A stretch of 13,040 bases of DNA from an uncultured Nitrospina sp. (GTDB taxonomy: Bacteria; Nitrospinota; Nitrospinia; Nitrospinales; VA-1): contig CATMOP010000018.1 in assembly GCA_950072225.1 (NCBI GenBank), positions 1-13,040 on the forward strand. The letters run 5' to 3'. A program made the position numbers and the translations under genes. Positions 6,970 through 12,574 of this stretch are shown here, piece after piece (position 1 is the stretch's first letter; the number at the start of each line of letters is the position of its first letter). The notes beneath the pieces were generated by a model, which was given only the letters and a program-made list of their open reading frames with translations, was not told where the DNA came from and ran no database searches.

Positions 6970-8085
6970 CTAATTGCCCGAAACTTTATCCAGCCGTTTC
7001 ATGCGGATGTTGGGTTGTCCGGGAGCGGTAGCCTCCGCAGGTGGAACGGCCACCTCATCGGATTTGCGGATCAGTTTCCAGGGATTCCGTTTCAAGTCTT
7101 CGGTCAGGGATTTCAAGTTCCGCGATGTTTCGTTCATGTTCTGGATAAGCTGAAGCAGGTTCCTGCGGTTTTCTATCATGATAGAATTGCCCTGGCCCAG
7201 GGTTTCTTCGACACTGGTCGCAGTCCGGTCTATATCCAGAGTTATTTCACGTGCGTTAGTTTCCATACTATTGATCAAACTGGTCACGCCGGGCCGCGTG
7301 TCGGCAAGGAGGATTTCCATTTCCCGCGTCAGGTTATGCATCTGGTCAATGATCTCGCGGATGTCCGCATCTTTGTCGGTGAACAATTTGTCGGTTTTTT
7401 CCGAAACCGAAGCCACATGGTCCAGAGTGGTTTGCAGTTTGCCGCTGTTTTTTTCCAGCATGTCGGAAACCTTTTCGGAAATCTCCAGGGCATTTTCCAT
7501 ATTAGCCCGGACATATTTGCGGTTTTCCGTCAATATCGTATCCACGCTAGCGAGGGAGGTCCGCACATCTTTCAATGTGGACCGGGCATCGGTAACGAGT
7601 TCTTCGGTCAGTTGGGTAAAACGCCGGATCTCCAGTACTACCTCGGTGGCCATATCACCGATCTTGGCAATTTCAAACGAGTCCTGCCCGATCAAATCCT
7701 CATTTTCCTCTAAAGGCGGCGAACCCTGGGTGCCGGGTCGCACGTCTATATAAAGGCCTCCCATCAGCCCCGAAGTTTTGATCATGGCGACGGAATTCTT
7801 TTTGATGATGATCTTGGGATTGATTTCGGCCATCACTACTACCCGGTCATGGTCCTTATCATCGCCTAGCAGTGCAATGTCCTTAACCGAGCCAATGTCG
7901 AGCCCGGCATAACGCACTGGCGCGCCCACTTCCATCCCACCCGTAAAATTGAACACGATGCGCAACATCTTCCTGGGTTTGAAATAATCCTTAATATCGC
8001 CCAACACGAAGATCATAACGATCAAAACTACCATGCTGACGAAAATAAAAAACCCGGCTTTAACTTCTGAGGAACGGTATTCCAT
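6970..8085 (-). CDS. mlaD: MlaD-like MCE-domain lipid-transport protein
   Basis: This 371-residue protein has a short cytoplasmic N-terminus, one membrane helix (about 11-29) and an MCE domain (about 40-125) with GAPVRYAGLDIGSVKDI (54-70) and GLMGGLYIDV in the usual places. MCE domains assemble into hexameric rings that bind lipid beneath or within the ABC transporter MlaEF. The remaining ~230 residues are charged, apparently helical and rich in heptad-like stretches, ending in a short proline-rich tail. E. coli MlaD is only about half this length, so the long helical extension resembles MCE proteins that build a tunnel or reach across the periplasm. It starts 3 nt after the mlaF stop without a clear ribosome-binding site and is followed after 6 nt by the TPR gene. 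Confidence 0.88.
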   Translation of the reverse strand: MEYRSSEVKAGFFIFVSMVVLIVMIFVLGDIKDYFKPRKMLRIVFNFTGGMEVGAPVRYAGLDIGSVKDIALLGDDKDHDRVVVMAEINPKIIIKKNSVAMIKTSGLMGGLYIDVRPGTQGSPPLEENEDLIGQDSFEIAKIGDMATEVVLEIRRFTQLTEELVTDARSTLKDVRTSLASVDTILTENRKYVRANMENALEISEKVSDMLEKNSGKLQTTLDHVASVSEKTDKLFTDKDADIREIIDQMHNLTREMEILLADTRPGVTSLINSMETNAREITLDIDRTATSVEETLGQGNSIMIENRRNLLQLIQNMNETSRNLKSLTEDLKRNPWKLIRKSDEVAVPPAEATAPGQPNIRMKRLDKVSGN

Positions 8086-8088
8086 AAA

Positions 8089-8895
8089 TCAGACTCGGCT
8101 CATTTCTTTGAGTTCTTCTCCATAGTCAGTCAGGCTTTTGCTGAACGGAATGGGTCCATCCGGACTGCCTTCAATAAACTGGATCACTTTCGGGTCATCG
8201 CTGTTCCTGATTTCCTCTGGCGTTCCCTCCGCAATGATCTTGCCTTTGAACAACATAATGATTTTATCCGCAATACGCATAGCGCTAGGAATTTCGTGCG
8301 TGACCACCACCGAGGTGATGCCCATTTTCCTGCTGAGGTCCATGATCAACTTGTCAATCACGCCAATGGAAATCGGGTCCAGTCCCGCCGACGGCTCATC
8401 ATAAAAAACAATTTTAGGATCCAGGGCGATGGCCCGGGCCAGGGCAATGCGTTTGATCATGCCGCCGGAAAGCTGGGCTGGCTTGAGGTGTTCAGCCCCT
8501 CTTAGCCCAACCATCTCCAGTTTCATCTTTACCATGATAAGAATGGTGCCCTCGTTGAGGTCGGTATGCTCCCGCATGGGCAAGGCCACATTGTCCTCCA
8601 CTGTCAAGGAGTTAAACAGGGCTCCGCTCTGGAACATAATGCCAAACTTTTTGCGGACCCGATTGAGCTCCTCGCCCTTGAACTGGCTGACCTCTTCGCC
8701 ATCAATCCAGATTTCTCCCGAGTCGGGACGATAAGCCCCTATCAAATGCTTGAGCACCGTGCTCTTGCCACTGCCACTGCCGCCAATGATGGCAGTAATC
8801 TGGCCCTGCTTCATATGCGCATTGAAATTTTCCAGCACGGTGATGCGCTTGTCGCCTTCGCCAAATGATTTTTTCAGGTTCTTGATTCGTATCAT
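8089..8895 (-). CDS. mlaF: MlaF-like ABC transporter ATPase
   Basis: The 268-residue protein is a complete ABC nucleotide-binding domain. Walker A is GGSGSGKST (38-46), the Q-loop glutamine is Q89 in MFQSGALF, the signature is LSGGM (142-146), Walker B is KIVFYDEP (D166, E167), and the switch histidine is H200 in THE. The LSGGM signature (instead of LSGGQ) and FQSGALFNSLTV are characteristic of the MlaF/TTG2A lipid-transport subgroup. The enzyme powers phospholipid movement through MlaE. Its ATG overlaps the mlaE stop by one base (TGATG), which implies translational coupling, and mlaD follows 3 nt after its own stop. The C-terminal extension after the nucleotide-binding core is about 40 residues long, as in MlaF relatives. 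Confidence 0.93.
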   Translation of the reverse strand: MIRIKNLKKSFGEGDKRITVLENFNAHMKQGQITAIIGGSGSGKSTVLKHLIGAYRPDSGEIWIDGEEVSQFKGEELNRVRKKFGIMFQSGALFNSLTVEDNVALPMREHTDLNEGTILIMVKMKLEMVGLRGAEHLKPAQLSGGMIKRIALARAIALDPKIVFYDEPSAGLDPISIGVIDKLIMDLSRKMGITSVVVTHEIPSAMRIADKIIMLFKGKIIAEGTPEEIRNSDDPKVIQFIEGSPDGPIPFSKSLTDYGEELKEMSRV

Positions 8896-9713
8896 CAGAG
8901 TACAAAGAAAAATAAGGAGGTGAATATCAGATCAGCGATGATCACCAAAATCATCGATACCACCACTGCGGTGCGGGTGTTCTGCCCAACCATTTCCGCT
9001 CCGCCTTCGATGACGAAGGCCATATAACTGCCAACCATGACGATGATGACAGCAAACACCGCGCTCTTGATCAGCCCAGTCACTACATCCTTAACCACCA
9101 TCGCGTCCAGGGAATTGTTGACATACGTCACCGGGTCGATTCCCAACGTGGTGGTGCCAATCAAAAACCCGCCCAAAATCCCCATCAGGTCCGCCATAAT
9201 GGTCAGGCACGGGAGCATGATTAAAAGGGCCAGAAACCGGGGAGTGATCAAAAACTTGACCGGATTCAACGCCATGGTCTCAAGGGCCAGGATTTCATCG
9301 GAAACCTTCATCGTCCCCATTTCAGCTGTGAATGCAGCCCCAACCCGCCCAGACATGACCAGCGCCGTCATCAAGGGCCCCAGCTCACGCAAAATGGCGA
9401 CCCCCACCAAAGCACCAACAAATTCCAGGGCCCCCAAACGGCTCAATTGGTGCGCCGATTGAAAGGCAAGAATGACCCCGATCAGAAACGAAACCAGGAA
9501 AACGATGGTGGTGGACTTGACCCCAACCTCCTCCATCTGCGTCCACACCGGACGCCATTTATTGGGTTTGCCGCGCAGGGGTTCTATAAAGGTGCAATAC
9601 AAAGTGGCACGGGTGAGGTAATACAATCCGCTGATCTCCTTGAAAAAATTTTCAAAGACATCGACAAATTCGAATCCTCTTCTCCCGATAAATCCGAAAA
9701 ATGTTCTGACCAT
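8895..9713 (-). CDS. mlaE: MlaE-like lipid ABC transporter permease
   Basis: The product is an MlaE/YrbE-family inner-membrane permease of 272 residues from the chosen start. It has an amphipathic N-terminal region, then hydrophobic segments including STTIVFLVSFLIGVILAFQ, the family-typical RELGPLMTALVMSGRVGAAF and the following TAEMGTMKVSDEI loop, and four C-terminal helices. MlaE dimers with MlaF form the core of the phospholipid transporter. I selected the ATG at 9713, preceded by a weak GGTGA; an in-frame TTG at 9749 would add 12 residues but lacks a good ribosome site. The stop codon overlaps the mlaF start. Two repeat copies lie just upstream, between it and the STAS gene. Confidence 0.92.
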   Translation of the reverse strand: MVRTFFGFIGRRGFEFVDVFENFFKEISGLYYLTRATLYCTFIEPLRGKPNKWRPVWTQMEEVGVKSTTIVFLVSFLIGVILAFQSAHQLSRLGALEFVGALVGVAILRELGPLMTALVMSGRVGAAFTAEMGTMKVSDEILALETMALNPVKFLITPRFLALLIMLPCLTIMADLMGILGGFLIGTTTLGIDPVTYVNNSLDAMVVKDVVTGLIKSAVFAVIIVMVGSYMAFVIEGGAEMVGQNTRTAVVVSMILVIIADLIFTSLFFFVL

Positions 9714-9760
9714 GAACTTATCACCCACCACGTGGAAGGAAATGAGCAAAAACTAGTCTA

Positions 9761-9836
9761 GCTAACCAAACCCTTTTGTTCGCCAGAAACAGTTATTGCT
9801 ATTTGCCACCGGCGGCTGACCGGCCCACTCCGGTGG
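9761..9836 (-). repeat. Dispersed hairpin-plus-tail repeat copy, upstream of mlaE
   Basis: On the plus strand CCACCGG (9806-9812) and CCGGTGG (9830-9836) are exact reverse complements. Reading the minus strand, the hairpin is followed by GGCAAATAGCAATAACTG and then TCTGGCGAACAAAAGGGTTT. The first 14 tail bases equal those of the neighbouring copy at 9858-9922, and the next 24 match at roughly two of three positions. It lies head-to-tail with that copy, less than 50 nt from the mlaE start. Confidence 0.65.
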
Positions 9837-9857
9837 GAGGGCACTAGCAAGAGCCTA

Positions 9858-9922
9858 TTAAGCCGAGCTAACCCTTTGCTAGCCAAATAAAGATATTGCT
9901 ATTTGCCTCCCCTGCTAAGGGG
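9858..9922 (-). repeat. Dispersed hairpin-plus-tail repeat copy, overlapping the STAS stop codon
   Basis: CCCC (9909-9912) and GGGG (9919-9922) flank a six-base loop that contains the TAG stop of the STAS gene on the minus strand. The tail on the minus strand begins AGGCAAATAGCAATATCTTT and ends CTCGGCTTA. This copy was used as the reference for the family because it matches copy 1 (419-486) at 40 of 49 tail positions without gaps. Confidence 0.7.
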
Positions 9923-10250
9923 CCAGGGCTTGTTCTTTGGTGTCGAAAACTTCAAATACTGTTAGCAAGCGCGCGATCTCAAACACGTCCTTGACGCCGG
10001 GGGTTAAAGCCGCAAGACGGAATTTGTTATTGCTGTTGTGGCTCCACTGCAATCCCTCTACAAGAGTGGCTATCCCAGAGCTATCGATGTAGGAAACTCC
10101 CGACAAATCCACAACGATAACCTTATTGTTGTTTTGAAAGAGGGGAGTCAAAGCATCTCGCATCTTAGTCGAAGAACTCATGTCAATATCGCCGCTGACT
10201 GTTATAGTCACCGAACCCTCGGCCTTATCCAGTTTTAAGTCTATGCCCAT
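9915..10250 (-). CDS. STAS-domain anti-sigma factor antagonist (SpoIIAA/RsbV type)
   Basis: The 111-residue protein is a single STAS domain. The motif YIDSSG (54-59) includes the serine (S58) that in SpoIIAA/RsbV proteins is phosphorylated by the partner kinase; unphosphorylated protein binds the kinase and frees its target. TVSGDIDMSS (17-26) is the usual N-terminal beta-strand region. The ATG is preceded by AAGGGA, which lies inside the end of the upstream kinase gene, and the spacing between the two genes is 2 nt. This strongly supports a partner pair. It also lies upstream of mlaE on the same strand, and Mla systems use a STAS protein (MlaB), but the intact phospho-serine motif and the kinase neighbour favour partner switching. 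Confidence 0.87.
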   Translation of the reverse strand: MGIDLKLDKAEGSVTITVSGDIDMSSSTKMRDALTPLFQNNNKVIVVDLSGVSYIDSSGIATLVEGLQWSHNSNNKFRLAALTPGVKDVFEIARLLTVFEVFDTKEQALAP

Positions 10251-10252
10251 GT

Positions 10253-10696
10253 TTATCCCTTGTCCTTATCCTGCGCTGACGTCAGTTCGGTTTTTAATTT
10301 TTTTATCATGGTCAGCAAAGTCCCCTTCGCCCGGTTGGTGCAATAGTTGACCTCATCCATAATTTCATTCATAAAATGCGTGCCCAATCCGCCCGGTTTT
10401 AAGTCATCCAGGCAACGTGGTTTTATCTGGCTGGTGTCGCATTGTTTGCCGTAGTCACGAATCTGGACCTTGAAGTCATCGCCATCGATGGAAAAGGTGG
10501 CCTCGATGGGTTCATCACAGGGACCGTTGTAACTGTGCTTGATAACATTCGCGCAAGCCTCATCCACACAAAGGATCAGGCGACGAGCCGTATCAGCGGG
10601 AACGTCATGGCTGTCCAAAAGCTCCTGCAAAACTTTACGGATCAACCCAAGATATTTTGGATCGCTCGGAATAGATAATTTGATCGGTGCGACCAT
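10253..10696 (-). CDS. SpoIIAB/RsbW-like serine kinase (anti-sigma factor type)
   Basis: The 147-residue product is a GHKL-fold kinase domain of the HATPase_c_2 type. The N-box is VDEACANVIKHSY (44-56) with E46 and N50, the G1 box is IRDYGKQ (D81, G83), and the G2 box is GGLGTHFM (102-109). No histidine phosphoacceptor domain is present, so it should phosphorylate the serine of the STAS protein encoded 2 nt downstream and otherwise bind a sigma factor or other target. No sigma factor gene is visible in the window, so the target is unknown. GAAG three bases before the ATG is too close to be a good ribosome site, so initiation may be weak. It is transcribed divergently from the MEDS gene. Confidence 0.87.
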   Translation of the reverse strand: MVAPIKLSIPSDPKYLGLIRKVLQELLDSHDVPADTARRLILCVDEACANVIKHSYNGPCDEPIEATFSIDGDDFKVQIRDYGKQCDTSQIKPRCLDDLKPGGLGTHFMNEIMDEVNYCTNRAKGTLLTMIKKLKTELTSAQDKDKG

Positions 10697-10771
10697 TACT
10701 TCAATTTGTTGGTTTTAAAAAGTTAAAAGAAGTCGGCGGATTCCAGAAACCGCCATTATTCAATGATATCA

Positions 10772-10830
10772 CCCGCTAGCGCGGGAGGCAAATGCCAATA
10801 GCTCATATTGCCTCTCAGGGGCACAAAAGC
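10772..10830 (+). repeat. Dispersed hairpin-plus-tail repeat copy, with nested second unit
   Basis: CCCGC (10772-10776) and GCGGG (10781-10785) form a hairpin around TAGC, followed by AGGCAAATGCCAATAGCTC, close to the family tail. A second small inverted repeat, CCT/AGG at 10811-10819, is followed by GGCACAAAAGCCAATGG, which suggests a nested or duplicated degenerate unit. Confidence 0.55.
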
Positions 10831-10970
10831 CAATGGTAATGTTTACTATAAGGATAACAAAATGACACAATTATCCTTATCCGAAAGTAAAATTTTAAGC
10901 ACAAAATCAGCCAACCAAGGCTAAAAGATTATTTTATATTTCGGCGGCAAATGAACCCATAATTAGGAAA

Positions 10971-11062
10971 AACTCCTAGCAATATTTCAGCCAAACTCTT
11001 ATGGCAAGATATGGTAATACTCTTAGCGGCATATTGTAAAAACTCTTAGCAACATACTTTCT
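10971..11062 (+). repeat. Four-unit 23-24 bp degenerate tandem repeat upstream of the MEDS gene
   Basis: Units begin at 10971, 10994, 11018 and 11041, so the period is 23, 24 and 23 bp. The shared core is (A/T)ACTCTTAGC, with AACTCCTAGC in unit 1 and AACTCTTATG in unit 2, followed by a less conserved ATAT-like part. The last unit ends about 20 nt before the ATG of the downstream gene, just ahead of its Shine-Dalgarno sequence. The array could be a set of regulator-binding sites for the signalling operon. Confidence 0.6.
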
Positions 11063-11070
11063 ACAAATTG

Positions 11071-11075
11071 AAGGA
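11071..11075 (+). promoter_or_regulatory. Shine-Dalgarno sequence deciding the MEDS gene start
   Basis: AAGGA at 11071-11075 lies six bases before the ATG at 11082. It favours this start over the in-frame ATG at 11109 (MGFTEQ), which has no comparable site. Confidence 0.6.
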
Positions 11076-11081
11076 TTTCAA

Positions 11082-11717
11082 ATGCGCCAGCAAAACGACC
11101 ACGTAAACATGGGATTTACCGAGCAAACCTTCCCCGCAGGAACTCACATTTGTTTAATTTATAATAATGATGAGAGTGAACGGGAAAGCGTGATCACGAA
11201 ATATGTAGCCGCTGGAATCAAAGCGGGCGAAAAAGTAGCATGTTTTGTTGACGCCCTCTCACCCGCAGAATTTAAAGAAAAGCTTTTTGAAAATGAAAGT
11301 TCCATATTCAAAGCCAAGGCTGATGACCAGTTATGTGTCATGACCGCCAAGGAAGGCTATTTCCCGGACGGTAAATTTGACGGCCAATTGAAGATCAAAA
11401 GTTTGCAGGAATTTTATGTAACATGCAAAGACGAGGGCTATACAAATGTCCGCGGTAGCGGCGAAATGATGTGGGCCACCAGGGATATACCAGGATCAAC
11501 GCAACTAATTGAATATGAAGCAAGATTGAATGATTTTCTGGCGGTTTGCCCTTTAACCTGTATTTGCCAATATAACGCCAATCTTTTTGACGGTGCCACC
11601 ATCCTCAATATCCTTAAGGTGCATCCTATGATGATAGTGCACGGTCAAATAGTCCAAAACCCCTATTACATCCCACCAGAAAAATTTCTAAAGGACTACC
11701 AAGCCGCGAGGAATTAA
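11082..11717 (+). CDS. MEDS-domain sensor protein
   Basis: The 211-residue protein is essentially one MEDS domain (the methanogen/methylotroph DcmR sensory domain), a RecA-like fold thought to bind a hydrocarbon-derived or other small ligand. Supporting segments are GTHICLIYNNDESER (20-34), AGIKAGEKVACFVD (44-57), RGSGEMMWATRD (124-135), EYEARLN (144-150), CICQYNANLF (160-169) and HP with NPYY near 181-195. These follow the conserved order of the family. There is no output domain, whereas MEDS domains are often fused to a histidine kinase or a DNA-binding domain; here the kinase is encoded separately, 4 nt downstream. The two products probably act together. The ligand is unknown. Confidence 0.82.
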   Translation: MRQQNDHVNMGFTEQTFPAGTHICLIYNNDESERESVITKYVAAGIKAGEKVACFVDALSPAEFKEKLFENESSIFKAKADDQLCVMTAKEGYFPDGKFDGQLKIKSLQEFYVTCKDEGYTNVRGSGEMMWATRDIPGSTQLIEYEARLNDFLAVCPLTCICQYNANLFDGATILNILKVHPMMIVHGQIVQNPYYIPPEKFLKDYQAARN

Positions 11718-11721
11718 GGCC

Positions 11722-12063
11722 ATGGGCTTTCGCAAGTCTAAAAATGAAACTGAAAAAGTTTCTATTTATGGGCAGATACTGGCCGCTCAAAGCATTTTAT
11801 ATGTGCTCCCTACCAAGCAACAATTGGGAGAATTCGTTGTCGAAGCTCTGGGCGCTATTCCAGGAATAAAATCAGCCGGGTTGTGTATTGAAGGTTTTTC
11901 AAAACTTTGCAAAGAGTCAAATGAAACCTGTCAGGATTGTCCGAATTTGGAACTGTTGATAGCCGGCAAAGTAGATTTTTTCTGCGGTTTCTCTGAAAAA
12001 GAAGGTTTCCTGGTTATACCTTATGGAAGCTTCTTTCCGACGCTATGGGTTTCTGCAAATTAA
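11722..12063 (+). CDS. Histidine kinase, N-terminal GAF-like fragment (frame broken)
   Basis: This ORF starts 4 nt after the MEDS stop, with AAGG overlapping that stop. It encodes a GAF-like region (about residues 14-105): SILYVLPTKQQLGEFVVEAL is a typical entry into such sensory domains. It carries a cysteine cluster at C63, C70 and C73 plus C55 and C88. After GFLVIPYGSFF (95-105) the sequence turns uninformative and stops at 12063. The next frame, entered near 12037, continues sensibly with RRYGFLQIKEYG, as expected at the end of a GAF domain. A one-base excess or two-base loss near 12031-12040 would explain this. I read this ORF, the ORF at 12023 and the frame to the window end as one kinase gene. 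Confidence 0.65.
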   Translation: MGFRKSKNETEKVSIYGQILAAQSILYVLPTKQQLGEFVVEALGAIPGIKSAGLCIEGFSKLCKESNETCQDCPNLELLIAGKVDFFCGFSEKEGFLVIPYGSFFPTLWVSAN

Positions 12064-12574
12064 AGAATACGGTAGACAATTTGTAGAATACAAACAGCTT
12101 GTAGTGAATTTTGCCAATGCTCTGGCAATGACCCTCGAAAATCAATGGCAACAGGAATGTTTGCGAACGGCCAACATCGAATTGGAGAAACATCGGAACA
12201 ATCTGGAAGAGCTGGTTGAAGAACAAACAGGGGAGCTTCGCAAGCTGTCCATAGCTGTAGGCCGAGCTTTTGGATCGGTGATCATCACCGATAAAAATGG
12301 AAAAATTGAGTATGTGAATCAAGCGTTTTGCAAGATGACTGGATTCAACCATGCTGAAGTCATTGGTAAAAACCCCCAATTAATCAATTCGGGAAAACAC
12401 CCCAAACAATTTTTTCAAGAGCTGTGGGAAACAATCCTATCTGGTCACAGGTGGGAGGGAGAGATTTGCAACAAGAAAAAAACGGGGAATTATTCTGGAT
12501 CGCTCAAAGTATCTCGCCTGTTTTGGATGAAAATGGGGAAATTTCTCATTTCGTTGGGGTTTCAATGGATATGA
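12023..12574 (+). CDS. Histidine kinase, GAF end, coiled coil and PAS fragment (frame broken)
   Basis: The first codons (from an ATG that is probably internal) complete the GAF-like domain (FVEYKQLVVNFANALAMTLE). A charged coiled coil follows (about residues 43-72), then a PAS domain beginning at about residue 73: FGSVIITDKNGKIEYVNQAF, MTGF, EVIGKNPQLINSGKHPKQFF and WEGEICNKKK. At the A run (12476-12482, seven A) the literal frame departs from the PAS pattern. Eight A would give KKNGELFWIAQSISPV, exactly the expected PAS continuation. The stop at 12572-12574 is therefore likely an artefact of the frame break. PAS domains bind ligands or cofactors or mediate dimerisation; the cue is unknown. 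Confidence 0.65.
   Translation: MEASFRRYGFLQIKEYGRQFVEYKQLVVNFANALAMTLENQWQQECLRTANIELEKHRNNLEELVEEQTGELRKLSIAVGRAFGSVIITDKNGKIEYVNQAFCKMTGFNHAEVIGKNPQLINSGKHPKQFFQELWETILSGHRWEGEICNKKKTGNYSGSLKVSRLFWMKMGKFLISLGFQWI

Larger units (their letters stand above)
10697..11081. other. Divergent intergenic region between the kinase and MEDS genes
   Basis: This 385-bp spacer should carry promoters for both divergent operons. It holds a copy of the dispersed repeat (10772-10830), an AT-rich middle, and a four-unit degenerate tandem repeat (10971-11062) close to the MEDS start. No -35/-10 pair with convincing spacing was identified. Confidence 0.5.

Noticed and set aside
7015..7713. 232-codon plus-strand ORF opposite mlaD
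   Set aside because: It is the antisense shadow of a clear MCE protein gene; its translation has no domain pattern and it has no sensible start context.
7178..7753. 191-codon plus-strand ORF opposite mlaD
   Set aside because: Ser/Arg/Val-rich antisense translation of the same mlaD region; not protein-like.
9037..9462. 141-codon plus-strand ORF opposite mlaE
   Set aside because: Low-complexity antisense shadow of the permease gene, which is strongly supported by family motifs.
9747..9749. TTG at 9749 as the mlaE start
   Set aside because: It has no clear Shine-Dalgarno sequence, and the ATG at 9713 gives the family-like N-terminus.
10971..11062. Tandem 23-24 bp repeats considered as a CRISPR array
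   Set aside because: There are no unique spacers of regular length between conserved full repeats; only a ~10-base core is conserved, units are contiguous, and no cas genes are nearby.
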